A stretch of DNA of 64,000 bases from CATQHB01 sp965262595. Its GTDB lineage: Bacteria > Chloroflexota > Dehalococcoidia > Lucifugimonadales > UBA3495. The DNA lies in NCBI GenBank assembly GCA_965262595.1, contig OZ253548.1:1798001-1862000 (forward strand), written 5' to 3'. The notes beneath the pieces were generated by a model. That model made no database searches and was not told the origin of the DNA. It saw nothing but the letters and a program-made list of their open reading frames with translations. Numbering within the stretch: the stretch's first letter is position 1; each line of letters opens with the position of its first letter. The translations under genes were made by a program, and so were the position numbers. Positions 25,792-34,179 of this stretch are shown in pieces.

Positions 25792-25824
25792 CGGGGCCGC
25801 TCCCTGGCAGCAGGGGCGGCCCCG
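25792..25824 (+). repeat. Intergenic GC hairpin (GGGGCC family)
   Basis: CGGGGCCGC (25792-25800) pairs with GCGGCCCCG (25816-25824). The interior CCCTG/CAGGG extends the stem, leaving a tiny loop. It is followed by CTTCCGTTTCC and lies 36 bases before the radC start. Confidence 0.7.
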
Positions 25825-25860
25825 CTTCCGTTTCCAGACCATTCATCGAGGAGGCTGAGT

Positions 25861-26397
25861 ATGCCCCGCAAGAAGCAGACCACGACCGCCGATACCCCCG
25901 CCGTCACGCTGGAGGGCCACGCCGTGCTGGAGGCCCTGCGCTCCAACCTGGCCCTGCTGGGGGAGCTGGCGGCCCGCTACCAGGTGGACTTCCAGCCGGA
26001 GCGCCCCGCCGAGATGCCGACCATCAACTGCCCGCAGGACGTTCACAACCTGCTGGGGCCGGAGATGTCCGCCCTGGCCCAGGAGCAGCTGCGGGTGCTG
26101 CTGCTCAACACTCGCAACCAGGTGCGGGGGCAGCGGGTGGTCTACATGGGCAACGTCAACTCGTCAGTGATTCGCCCGGCCGAGGTGCTGCGCGCCGCCG
26201 TCGTCGAGTCGGCCCCCAGCATCATCATCGCCCACAACCATCCCTCCCAGGACCCCACGCCCAGCCCCGAGGACGTGTCCATCACCCGCGAGCTGGTGCA
26301 GGCGGGGAAGCTCCTCGGCATCGACCTCCTGGACCACATGGTCATCGGCGGCGACCGCTGGGTCAGCCTCAAGGAAAAGAAGCTGATGGACAACTAG
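25861..26397 (+). CDS. radC: RadC-like JAB/MPN-domain protein
   Basis: A 178-residue protein with a RadC-type JAB domain. The metal/catalytic motif is AHNHPSQDPTPSPEDVSITR (about 121-140), preceded by QLRVLLLNTRNQVRGQ and VVESAPSIII. The usual N-terminal RadC helix-hairpin-helix region is replaced by an unrelated Ala/Leu-rich segment, as in many mobile-element RadC proteins. The biochemical role of RadC on such elements is not settled; despite the old name, a repair role is doubtful. The start at 25861 has GGAGG. It lies after ssb in the maintenance operon. Confidence 0.85.
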   Translation: MPRKKQTTTADTPAVTLEGHAVLEALRSNLALLGELAARYQVDFQPERPAEMPTINCPQDVHNLLGPEMSALAQEQLRVLLLNTRNQVRGQRVVYMGNVNSSVIRPAEVLRAAVVESAPSIIIAHNHPSQDPTPSPEDVSITRELVQAGKLLGIDLLDHMVIGGDRWVSLKEKKLMDN

Positions 26398-26412
26398 ACA
26401 CTGGCTTACCGA

Positions 26413-26460
26413 GACCGGCGCTTCGCCGCCGGTCCCCACGCAGGGAATCCCTTCCCTGCG
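26413..26460 (+). terminator. Two tandem hairpins after radC
   Basis: GACCGGCG (26413-26420) pairs with CGCCGGTC (26427-26434), and CGCAGGGA (26439-26446) pairs with TCCCTGCG (26453-26460). The second is followed by CCCGTTCC. They fill the gap between radC and the next gene and could terminate or stabilise the transcript. Confidence 0.6.
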
Positions 26461-26494
26461 CCCGTTCCTCATTCACACCTACAGGAGGCACTCC

Positions 26495-27175
26495 ATGATT
26501 CCCACCGAACCCGTCCTCAACGGCGAGGACCCCGCATCGAGTGCGGGGCAGGCTCTCTACACCATCAGCGCGGGCGGCTACTCGGCCACCGCCGACGCCT
26601 TCGCCCGCGACCCGGACACCGGCGGCCTCTGGTTCCTTTCCATGGTGGGGCCGCAGACGGCGCTCAAGGCCATCTGGGCCTCCCTGCTCAAGCAGCCTCC
26701 CGACACCGCTTATCTGATCAAGGGCGTGGAAGGCATGGCGCTCTCCGGCGGATACCAGCAGTGCCAGGTCCCGTATCACACCGTCGGCACCTGGACCACC
26801 CGCATCGCCCGCCTGCCCGTAAGCCGGGGCTGGCACGCCTTGGTTTACACCCGCCTGGCGGAGTTCAGCTTCGAGCGGGACGACTTCCTGCTGCTGGCCC
26901 AGGGCCAGTCCGACGCGCCGGGGCTGCACCACCGCTTCCTGGACCGGCGCAGCCCCCTGCCCCTGCACCGCTCCTGGCGGGACTGGCTCTGGCGAAGGGG
27001 GCTGGACACCGGCGAGATCGTCCCCCTGGAGTCCGCCGGACTGCTGGCCTACACCTGCAACCCCAAGGGGGAGGAACTCAAGGCCGACCTGTCGGCGGCG
27101 GTGGCGGCGGGGACACTCACCCTGAATGCAACGGAACCTGAAACCGATGTAACGGAGGAAGAAAGCAATGGATAG
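26495..27175 (+). CDS. Hypothetical protein of the maintenance region
   Basis: A 226-residue soluble protein starting at the ATG at 26495 with AGGAGG. The middle has alternating strands (YLIKGVEGMALSGGYQQCQV, GWHALVYTRLAEFSFERDDF), then a basic/aromatic region RSWRDWLWRRGL and an acidic C-terminus. No family is recognised. The stop overlaps the start of the next small zinc-type gene by 8 bases, so they are coupled. In comparable elements this position often holds element-specific genes of unknown function. Confidence 0.6.
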   Translation: MIPTEPVLNGEDPASSAGQALYTISAGGYSATADAFARDPDTGGLWFLSMVGPQTALKAIWASLLKQPPDTAYLIKGVEGMALSGGYQQCQVPYHTVGTWTTRIARLPVSRGWHALVYTRLAEFSFERDDFLLLAQGQSDAPGLHHRFLDRRSPLPLHRSWRDWLWRRGLDTGEIVPLESAGLLAYTCNPKGEELKADLSAAVAAGTLTLNATEPETDVTEEESNG

Positions 27176-27575
27176 GACGCTGAACCCGGTGAAGCGGGGC
27201 AACCAGCGCCGCCGCGCCCGCAACTGGAAGGCCTGGCAGCTCTTCTCCCCGGACGGTGACACCTGCCGGTTCTGCCCCCACGGGGCTTCCGACCACCTGA
27301 CGTCAAGCGGTCAGCCCCATTTCTACCGGCCCGCCGCCGAGCAGGACTGGCGGAACTCCGACGAGAAGCTCTACCGCCACGAGCTGGAGGACGGTTCCGA
27401 GGTGCTGGTCAAGCGCGTCACCGTCGCCAGCCGCGCCGAGCTGCTCACCGCCTTCTGCACCGCCTGCGCCAGCGAGAAGGACACTCCGCAGGTGCTGTGC
27501 TTCCAGCGCACGCTGGCCAAGGGCGAGGTGGTGGGACTGAAGCACCTGAACGAAAACCACAACAACGGGAGGTAG
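27168..27575 (+). CDS. Small zinc-binding-type hypothetical protein
   Basis: A 135-residue protein with a very basic N-terminus (KRGNQRRRARNWKAW) and two Cys pairs: CRFCPHGASDH and CTACASEKDTPQVLC. This suggests one zinc site and nucleic-acid binding. It starts at the ATG at 27168 inside the end of the preceding gene. The frame ends at a TAG four bases before the next start codon. No family is recognised. Confidence 0.6.
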   Translation: MDRTLNPVKRGNQRRRARNWKAWQLFSPDGDTCRFCPHGASDHLTSSGQPHFYRPAAEQDWRNSDEKLYRHELEDGSEVLVKRVTVASRAELLTAFCTACASEKDTPQVLCFQRTLAKGEVVGLKHLNENHNNGR

Positions 27576-27579
27576 CGCG

Positions 27580-27867
27580 ATGGCCGACAGGCAGACCCTG
27601 TACTTTCCCTGCCCCGGCTGCGGGGCGCGGTTCGCCCAGGTGGAGGAGACCGACGGGGACATCCACGCCGGGGAGACCTACACCTGCAACGAGTGCGGCG
27701 CGGCGGTGGTGCTCGTCGCGCTCAGCATGGAGATGCTGGCCGATCCCGCATCCATCCGGTGGAACTGCCACTTCTGCCAGCCAGGCCACTGCCGGTTGGC
27801 CCCGTCCAGCGGCGCCTCCGGCGACTCACCTGACATGGACACCGAGCAACCCACGGATTCCAAGTAA
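27580..27867 (+). CDS. Zinc-ribbon protein
   Basis: A 95-residue protein with a two-knuckle zinc ribbon: CPGCGARF near residue 11 and CNECGAAV near 36. A third Cys/His group, CHFCQPGHC, follows near 62-70. The tail is acidic and Ser-rich. It begins four bases after the previous stop, whose GGGAGGTAG serves as the ribosome-binding site. It may bind DNA or act as an adaptor; the partner is unknown. Confidence 0.6.
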   Translation: MADRQTLYFPCPGCGARFAQVEETDGDIHAGETYTCNECGAAVVLVALSMEMLADPASIRWNCHFCQPGHCRLAPSSGASGDSPDMDTEQPTDSK

Positions 27868-27894
27868 CCCATTCCAAGCTACAGGAGGACAGAT

Positions 27895-28929
27895 ATGAGA
27901 CTCGCTGCCCAAGCCAAAGGGGGCTTCTATCCCACGCCGCCCCGGGTGGTTGACCTGGTTTCCAAGCTGCTCTACGGGGCCAGGGGCCGCTCCCGCAGCG
28001 TTGACACCCTGCGCGTCCTGGACCCCTGCTGCGGGGCCGGAGACGCCCTGGCCCAGTTCGCCGTCCTGCTGCGCGACCGCGGCACCGTCCCCGTGGAGAC
28101 CTGCGGGGTGGAACTGCATAGGGACCGGGCGGAGCAGGCGGCACATGTCCTGGCCTGTGTCCTGGCCTGCGATCTGTTCGCCACCTCCATCGCCAACAAC
28201 GCCTTCGGCGTGCTGCTCCTGAACCATCCCTACGATTGGGACAAAGAGGACAAGCGGGTGGAACACGCCTTTCTCACGCACACCACGCGCTACCTGACCG
28301 ACGGCGGCCTGCTGCTCTTCATCGTACCCAAGCAGCGGCTCTCCGTCTCCGCCCGCTACCTCTCCTCCCACTACCGGGACCTGCGCTGCTGGGCCTTCCC
28401 CAACCCGGAGCGGGAGGTCTTCGACCAGGTGGTGCTGGTGGGCCGGCGCAAGGCGGAGCCCAGCCCCGATCCCTACGCCGAGGAGCAGGTGCGGGATTGG
28501 GCCGAGGGGGAGCCGGAGGAGTTCTCCCTTCGCCCCTACCCGGTCTACGACCCGCCGGTAACCATCGCCGGGGACATCCTCTTCGCAACCCGCACCGTGG
28601 ACCCGCTGGCGGCGGTGGCCGAGGCTCGGAAGACCGGCCTGTGGGCCAGCCAGGAGGTCAGGGACTCCCTCTGGCCCGCCCAGGACCAGCGCACCCGGCC
28701 CCTGATGCCGCTCCGCCGGGGCCACATGGCCATGCTGGTGGCGGCGGGTTTCCTCGACAACCTGGTGCTGGAGGCCGACGGGCGGCGCATCCTAGTCAAG
28801 GGGCGCACCACCAAGGAGATGGTCCTGGCCGAGGAGACGGAGAACACCGAGGTCTACCGGGAACGGCTCAAGACCACCGTCGTGGCCCTGGACCTGGACG
28901 ACGGGGAGATCACCGACATCGCCGCCTGA
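27895..28929 (+). CDS. Adenine-type DNA methyltransferase-like protein (DUF6094 group)
   Basis: A 344-residue protein. The SAM-binding motif I is LRVLDPCCGAGDALAQF (about 38-54), acidic motif II lies in CGVELHRDRA, and the catalytic-loop motif is LLLNHPYDW, where the family's NPPY reads NHPY. The start FYPTPPRVVDLV is typical of element-borne DUF6094 proteins. The altered NPPY and the absence of a restriction partner make true methyltransferase activity uncertain. It lies upstream of the SNF2-type helicase, separated by a strong terminator. The start is the ATG at 27895 with AGGAGG. Confidence 0.75.
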   Translation: MRLAAQAKGGFYPTPPRVVDLVSKLLYGARGRSRSVDTLRVLDPCCGAGDALAQFAVLLRDRGTVPVETCGVELHRDRAEQAAHVLACVLACDLFATSIANNAFGVLLLNHPYDWDKEDKRVEHAFLTHTTRYLTDGGLLLFIVPKQRLSVSARYLSSHYRDLRCWAFPNPEREVFDQVVLVGRRKAEPSPDPYAEEQVRDWAEGEPEEFSLRPYPVYDPPVTIAGDILFATRTVDPLAAVAEARKTGLWASQEVRDSLWPAQDQRTRPLMPLRRGHMAMLVAAGFLDNLVLEADGRRILVKGRTTKEMVLAEETENTEVYRERLKTTVVALDLDDGEITDIAA

Positions 28930-28976
28930 CCCGACAAGAGTAACCACGACGGCTGCAACGCCAGCCGCGACACGAT

Positions 28977-29016
28977 GGCCCCGCAGGTCTTACTTACCTG
29001 CGGGGCCTCGCTTTTT
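28977..29016 (+). terminator. Intrinsic terminator after methyltransferase-like gene
   Basis: A perfect 12-bp stem, GGCCCCGCAGGT (28977-28988) with ACCTGCGGGGCC (28996-29007), with a seven-base loop, then TCGCTTTTTCC. This is the clearest rho-independent terminator in the window. It ends one transcript before the helicase gene. Confidence 0.85.
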
Positions 29017-29049
29017 CCAACGGGAAAACTCAAGCCAAGGAGATTACCC

Positions 29050-31461
29050 ATGAACCTGTCGGGCTTTATAGACACCTTCAAGGATGCGATAGCCAAGCGG
29101 GTGGTGGAGTCCTACCCGCCCCTGTACCGGCCCTCGGAGAACGGCCCCAAGCTGCCCAAGCTGCTGCGCACCCCGATGGGCGGCCAGGAGGACGCCATCA
29201 AGGGCACGGCCCTCTCCCTCCAGGCCCACCGGGGCACCACCGTCGTCGGCGAGATGGGCACGGGCAAGACCTTCATCGGCGCCGCCGCCGCCCACGCCGC
29301 CGGGTTCCGGCGCATGTTGATCCTCTGCCTGCCTCACCTCACCCGAAAGTGGAAGCGGGAGGTGGAGGACACGGTGCCTGGCGCCCGGGCTGCCATCGTC
29401 GCTTCAATTACCGACCTGGAGCGGCTGCGGCTGTCCGTGGGTCCCGCTCCCCTCTTCGCCATCATGTCCCGGGAAAGGGCCAAGCTGTCCTATCGCTGGC
29501 AGCCCGCCGTGATCCAGCGCTGGGCCGCCGCCGGCGGCAGGCTGGTGCGGGACGAGCAGACCGGGGAACCCTTCCAGGTACCCTGCTGCCCCACCTGCTA
29601 CGCCCAAGTGGTGGACAAGGACGGGGTGCCCCTGACCAACGAGGAGTTGTCCCGCAAGCGGCGGGACTGCGACCTGTGCAGGTCCGCCCTCTGGCAGGCC
29701 GACGGCTCCGGTCCCCGGCGTTATCCCCTGGCCGACTACGTGAAGCACCGGATGAAGGGCTTCTTCGACCTGCTGATTGGCGACGAGGTCCATGAGTACA
29801 AGGGCCGTGGTTCCGCCCAGGGCATCGCCGCCGGGGTCCTGGCCGACTCCTGCGGCAAGTCCCTCACCCTTACCGGCACTCTAACGGGCGGCTATTCCTC
29901 AACCCTCTTCCACCTGCTCTACCGCTTCTCGCCGGAGATTCGGACCGAGTTCGCTCGCTCCGAGGAGGGCCGCTGGATACAGCGCTACGGCTTCCTGGAG
30001 CAGACGGTGCGCCACGAAGGCGACGGCGACTCCTTCGAGGACGGGCGCAACAGCCGCCGCAAGGGATACCGCAAGACGGTCAGGGAGAGGCCCGGCCTGG
30101 CTCCATCGGCCCTGTTCCACCTGATCGGCAACAGCGTGTTCCTGCGCCTCTCCGACGTGGCCTCGGGCCTGCCGTCCTACGAGGAGCAGGTGCTGCTGTC
30201 GTGGATGGACCGGGAGACGGACTTTACCGGCTTCTCCCAGCGCAAGGCCTACGACCTGGTGTTCGACACCTTGCGGCAGGCCCTGGCCGAAGCGTTGGCC
30301 AAGGGTTCCAAGCGGCTCCTTGCTACGTACCTGCAAACCCTGCTGGCCTACCCCGACGGCTGTACTCGCGGGGAGACGGTCTTCGACCCCCAGACCGGCA
30401 ACGTCCTGGTGCAGATGCCGCCGTTGTCCGAGGACAAGCTCTACCCGAAAGAACAGGCCCTGGTGGACCTGGTGGCGGCGGAGCGGCTGGCGGGCCGCAA
30501 GGTGCTGGTCTACGCCACCCACACCGGAACGCGGGACATCACCGAGCGGATGGAGCAGTTCCTGACCCGGCACGGGTTCCGGGTGGCGGTGCTCAAGGCC
30601 GACTCGGTGGCCCCGGACCGCCGGGAGTCCTGGGTGGAGGAACGGGTCAAGCAGGGGGTGGACGTGGTCGTCTGCCACCCCCGCCTGGTGCAGACCGGGC
30701 TGGACCTGATCGACTTCCCGACCCTCTGTTGGTTCGAGACGGATTACAGCGTGTACACGATGAGGCAGGCGTCGCGCCGCTCCTGGCGCATCGGGCAGAA
30801 GCGCCCGGTGAAGGTGGTTTTCATGGCCTACCGGAACACCCTCCAGGCCGACGCGCTGAAGCTGGTCGCCAAGAAGCTGCAAAGCTCCCTGGCGGTGGAG
30901 GGGGAGCTGCCCGAGGACGGCCTGGCCGCCTTCGGGGACGACGGCGACGACCTGATGCTGGCCCTGGCCCGCCAGATCGTCAGTGGCGAGAAAACCGACG
31001 CGGATGGCGACTCGGTGGAGCAGGTATTCGCCCAGGCGCGGGACGCCGAGGCCAGCGCCGAGGAGTTCCTGGTGGATGACGGCTGGAAGGCAATCGCAGT
31101 CGGGCCGGAGGCCGTCGAGGTCAACGGTAACGGAGTCAACGGCGACGGCCACCATCCCAACGGCGACGGGTTCGACATCATCGGGCCGACGGTCGAGTTG
31201 GCGGTGGGCAGCAACGCGCCCGCCAACGGGAACGGGAATAGCGATGGCCACGCCGCCGTCCCGGCCAACGGCAACGGCCACCACGAGGAACCCGCCGAGG
31301 GGCAGCAGTCCCTGTTCTCCTGGGCCGAGTTCCTGGCCGAGGAGCCGGGGAAGCCGAAGGGCCACAACCGCAAGCCCCAGCCCGCCGCCGCGTCCCTGTT
31401 CGATTGGGCGCTGGAGCAGGAGCAGGAACGGGAAACCGAACCGGTCGGCGCGGGACGCTAG
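29050..31461 (+). CDS. SNF2/DEAD-type helicase with Asn/Gly-rich tail
   Basis: An 803-residue helicase. Motif I is GEMGTGKTF (about 69-77), motif II GDEVHEYK (about 243), and the C-terminal half carries motifs V/VI ending in RRSWRIGQKRPVKVVF, the SNF2-type arginine-finger region. Two Cys pairs (CCPTCYAQV and CDLCRSALW, about 180-215) form an inserted zinc module. The last about 150 residues are low-complexity with NGNGVNGDG, HHPNGDG and PANGNGN tracts like those of the Rad52-like protein. It probably remodels DNA during replication or recombination of the element. The start is the ATG at 29050 after AAGGAG. Confidence 0.85.
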   Translation: MNLSGFIDTFKDAIAKRVVESYPPLYRPSENGPKLPKLLRTPMGGQEDAIKGTALSLQAHRGTTVVGEMGTGKTFIGAAAAHAAGFRRMLILCLPHLTRKWKREVEDTVPGARAAIVASITDLERLRLSVGPAPLFAIMSRERAKLSYRWQPAVIQRWAAAGGRLVRDEQTGEPFQVPCCPTCYAQVVDKDGVPLTNEELSRKRRDCDLCRSALWQADGSGPRRYPLADYVKHRMKGFFDLLIGDEVHEYKGRGSAQGIAAGVLADSCGKSLTLTGTLTGGYSSTLFHLLYRFSPEIRTEFARSEEGRWIQRYGFLEQTVRHEGDGDSFEDGRNSRRKGYRKTVRERPGLAPSALFHLIGNSVFLRLSDVASGLPSYEEQVLLSWMDRETDFTGFSQRKAYDLVFDTLRQALAEALAKGSKRLLATYLQTLLAYPDGCTRGETVFDPQTGNVLVQMPPLSEDKLYPKEQALVDLVAAERLAGRKVLVYATHTGTRDITERMEQFLTRHGFRVAVLKADSVAPDRRESWVEERVKQGVDVVVCHPRLVQTGLDLIDFPTLCWFETDYSVYTMRQASRRSWRIGQKRPVKVVFMAYRNTLQADALKLVAKKLQSSLAVEGELPEDGLAAFGDDGDDLMLALARQIVSGEKTDADGDSVEQVFAQARDAEASAEEFLVDDGWKAIAVGPEAVEVNGNGVNGDGHHPNGDGFDIIGPTVELAVGSNAPANGNGNSDGHAAVPANGNGHHEEPAEGQQSLFSWAEFLAEEPGKPKGHNRKPQPAAASLFDWALEQEQERETEPVGAGR

Positions 31462-31476
31462 ACCGCAAAGGCACCA

Positions 31477-31507
31477 GAGAGGCCGTCGCGAGTGGCGGCG
31501 GCCTCTC
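31477..31507 (+). repeat. Intergenic hairpin after helicase
   Basis: GAGAGGCCG (31477-31485) pairs with CGGCCTCTC (31499-31507). It is followed by CCGCAG, not a T-run. It lies 15 bases after the helicase stop and 52 before the PRTRC C gene. Confidence 0.65.
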
Positions 31508-31558
31508 CCGCAGTTGACCAGGCAACCAGACCAACAACGACTAATAAGGAATTGAACG

Positions 31559-31765
31559 ATGGCAAGGATTTTCGTCTACGACGACCGCGAGTTCCCCGAG
31601 CCGGACCCGGAGATGACCGTCGAGCAGGTGAAGGCGACGTTAGCCGACTTCTACGGCGAAATCGCCAACGCCTCGGTGAAGGAGACCACCCGGGGCGAGG
31701 ACACCATCTACGAGTTCCAGCGGCGGGTGGGCACCAAGGGCGCCTTCACCCATACCTGCAACTAG
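31559..31765 (+). CDS. PRTRC system protein C
   Basis: A 68-residue protein that matches PRTRC protein C throughout: it begins ARIFVYDDREFPEPDPEMTV, and ends YEFQRRVGTKGAFTHTC. PRTRC (ParB-related, ThiF-related cassette) gene sets occur on plasmids and integrated elements; their function is not established. The small size and its place beside an E1-like ThiF protein suggest a ubiquitin-like partner, which is inference. It starts at the ATG at 31559 with TAAGGA. Confidence 0.85.
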   Translation: MARIFVYDDREFPEPDPEMTVEQVKATLADFYGEIANASVKETTRGEDTIYEFQRRVGTKGAFTHTCN

Positions 31766-31777
31766 GGAGGTAACCAA

Positions 31778-32008
31778 ATGGACAACCGGACCCTGGCCGG
31801 TCTGCTGGCGGCAACCCCGCCGGCGGACCTGAAAATAACCGAGCTTGCGGCGGAGCTAACCCTGCCCAACGGCGGGCTGGACCTGCACGCGGCGGCGGCC
31901 CGGCAGCCGGAGGTGGAGCTGGCCTGCGCCCAGGCCCAGGACTACGCCGCCGCCACCAAGCGGCTGCTGGGGGCGATGCGATGCAAGCTGCGGCCCCGCC
32001 GGTACTGA
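31778..32008 (+). CDS. Small hypothetical protein in PRTRC cassette
   Basis: A 76-residue protein, Ala/Leu-rich and helical (DYAAATKRLLGAMRCK near the end). The ATG at 31778 is preceded by GGGAGG that overlaps the PRTRC C stop, so the two are coupled. Its last 28 bases overlap the next gene. No family is recognised; the position suggests a PRTRC accessory. Confidence 0.55.
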   Translation: MDNRTLAGLLAATPPADLKITELAAELTLPNGGLDLHAAAARQPEVELACAQAQDYAAATKRLLGAMRCKLRPRRY

Positions 32009-32829
32009 GCGACCTGGCCGAAACGCTCCTGCGGCGTCCTCCGTCGCTGCAGGAGCTGATCGTCCGGCTGGGCTACGCCGAGCACTACGCCTGGTTCGCC
32101 GAACTGGCGCGCCGCCTCTTTCCCGATGAGGCGGAAACGATGCTGGCAGTCCCGGACGTGGGCGAGCGGCTGGAACGCTTCGCCCGGCTCTTCCAGGAAC
32201 GCCACTTCCCCCTCTACGCCCCCTACCTGGAGTTCTACGTTGACGAGGGCGAGGACCCGCCCTTCACCTGGCTCAGGCGGGGCATTCCCTTCCAGCTGGT
32301 GGGCTTCGGCTACGACGGCCTCCACGAGATGTGGGACGGCTACCGGGAGGGCCTCTCGGCCCTGGCTCTGCTGGCCGAACCCCCCGATGCCTACTACGAC
32401 GAATCTGGCGGGCTGCGCACGGCCTGGCTGGAAGCCGCCGCAGAGCGCATCCCGCAGGAGACGCTGGAGCGGATTCCGAAGGGCGGTATTGCCCTGGAGA
32501 CCCTGACCGAAGCCGTCGGGGAAACCGAATACCAGGGTGCGGGCCAGGCCGCCGCCTGGGTGCGGGCCGAGACCGGCAACTTCTTCCTCGACCACAACTA
32601 TGACGATGGCGACTACGACGGCTTCTCCGACCCCTGGGAGGAGGAAATCATCCAGGAGGGAACGGAGGAGTGGCGCAAGGCGGACCGGCTCATGGACTCG
32701 GTGCTGAAGCTGGCCGACTGGCTGGAAGGGGACCTGCCGGGGCGCTTCGCCGAGATACTGGATTTCATCCTGCCCCGGCTGCCCGAACCAACAAAACAAC
32801 AGGAGGAAAACGATGACGACGACCAATGA
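31981..32829 (+). CDS. Hypothetical protein in PRTRC cassette
   Basis: A 282-residue acidic soluble protein. The ATG at 31981 overlaps the preceding gene. The sequence is helical and aromatic (LGYAEHYAWFAELARRLFPD, FGYDGLHEMWDGYREG) with a strongly acidic segment DHNYDDGDYDGFSDPWEEE and an acidic tail. No catalytic motif is recognised. It occupies the place between PRTRC C and B and overlaps PRTRC B by 17 bases. Comparable large acidic proteins may be PRTRC E/F-like, but I cannot assign it. Confidence 0.6.
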   Translation: MQAAAPPVLSDLAETLLRRPPSLQELIVRLGYAEHYAWFAELARRLFPDEAETMLAVPDVGERLERFARLFQERHFPLYAPYLEFYVDEGEDPPFTWLRRGIPFQLVGFGYDGLHEMWDGYREGLSALALLAEPPDAYYDESGGLRTAWLEAAAERIPQETLERIPKGGIALETLTEAVGETEYQGAGQAAAWVRAETGNFFLDHNYDDGDYDGFSDPWEEEIIQEGTEEWRKADRLMDSVLKLADWLEGDLPGRFAEILDFILPRLPEPTKQQEENDDDDQ

Positions 32830-33519
32830 CGTGGACCGGACGGAGTGGTCCCTGCCGGTCCAGGACGATCTGCCCCGGGACACCCTCCAGGCGCAACTGG
32901 AGGTGTACGGCGAGACCATCCTGCTGCGGGGTTTCGAGGCCGACCGCAACTGGGTCAGGACCGTCTCGGCGGACGAGATCGCCAACGTGTTCACCCGGCA
33001 CCTGGGCTTCTCCTCGGGCCTGCTGCCCGACAACGCCCTCTGGTGGAACCAGGGCGAAACCGGGCAGGTGGTGGCCCTGTGGCGGCCCCCGCAGGTGTGG
33101 CCGGTGGCCCTGCAACGGGAGGCGTTCCAGCCTCCCGCCCGGCTTCGGCTGCCCATGCCCGGGCTGGTCTTCGTCTGCTCGCCGGCACGGGCGCCCTGGG
33201 TCTACGCCGCCCTGGAACGGCCCACCGGCCCGGAGCAGCAGCTCTACCGCGCCCGGCCTTCAACGTCTTCCGGGACGGAAGGGTCTGCCCCGGCAGCCAC
33301 CGCTTCCCCGAACAGGTGGGACGGATACCAGAATCCTTCTTCCAGTCCTTCTTCTCCCTTACCGGAGACAGCCAGGGCCGGTCGAAGCAGCACCCCGACA
33401 ACCTGCAAGCGTTATGGGAGGAATTGGATGGAAAGGCTGAGTACCCGGTTGAGGACCTGGTTCCCCAATGCACCGTGGGCCATGCCATGGCGGTCTCGGA
33501 AGGAAGACGGGGCTACTGA
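32813..33519 (+). pseudogene. PRTRC system protein B (E2-like), frameshifted
   Basis: It starts at the ATG at 32813 with AGGAGG. The first frame gives TILLRGFEADRNWVR, DNALWWNQGETGQVVALWRP and RLPMPGLVFVCSPARAPWVY, matching PRTRC protein B. At a C run near 33252-33254 the frame changes, and the continuation AFNVFRDGRVCPGSHRFPEQ, then ESFFQSFFSL, is in the next frame and ends at 33519. One extra C restores a protein of about 235 residues. This is more likely an assembly indel than true decay, since both halves are well conserved. PRTRC B is distantly related to E2 ubiquitin-conjugating folds. Confidence 0.75.
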
Positions 33520-33550
33520 CCCTGGCGACGGTCCTGCTGCCAGCGCCGCC

Positions 33551-34172
33551 TTGACGCCGGTGGGCTACCTGGTGAACCAGCCCGCTGGCCTGGCGGGTTC
33601 TCGGGAATTGGCTTCGACTATGTTGTCGGATCGGGCGGCCTCTACGTCCAGTCCGAGAGCGCCCACCTGGCGGCGCGAATACTGGTGGCTCCCGCCGACG
33701 TGCGGGGGCTTGCTCCCGTATCCGAGAAGCTGGCGCTGGCCCACGGCCCCATCCCGGCAAGGCTGTTCGAGGCGGGGCTGCGCTGGCTCCTGGAAACGTC
33801 GGACACCGAGCGGTTCTTCGCCGTGGGCTGGGACCAAGGCGCCTACCGGCTGGCGGTTCCCCCGCAGGCCGGAACGTCCGCCTCTCTCCCTACCAGCCGC
33901 CCGCCGGGGCGGTGGCCGAGTTCCACTCCCACGGCGGCCACCGGGCCTTCTTCTCGGCCACCGACGATGGCGAAGAGCAGGGCTTCCGAATCTACGGCGT
34001 CGTGGGACGCCTGGACAGCCCTGCGCCGGAGCTGGCCCTGCGGCTCGGTATCTACGGCCACTTCGCCCCGCTGGAGTGGGCCCAGGTCTTCGACGGCCCG
34101 CTCCCGACGGGACTGCGGCTGGCGGGCGAAGGGACCGAACCAACATCAAGCTACCTAAATATCAGGAGGTAA
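33551..34172 (+). pseudogene. PRTRC system protein A (JAB domain), two frameshifts
   Basis: The protein begins LTPVGYLVNQPAGLAG (probable TTG start at 33551), shifts frame at a G run near 33595, continues IGFDYVVGSGGLYVQSESAH through ERFFAVGWDQGAYRL, shifts again at a C run near 33888, and ends with VAEFHSHGGHRAFFSATDD and a TAA at 34172. EFHSHG plus the following SATDD is the JAB/MPN metalloprotease motif of PRTRC A. Each break is repaired by adding one base to a homopolymer. The restored protein is about 207 residues. With ThiF (E1-like) and B (E2-like) it completes a ubiquitin-like toolkit. Confidence 0.75.
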
Positions 34173-34179
34173 ATCCACC

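Noticed and set aside
27895..28929. The DUF6094-like protein as the modification half of a restriction system
   Set aside because: Its NPPY motif reads NHPY, no restriction partner is adjacent, and such proteins are routine in element maintenance regions.
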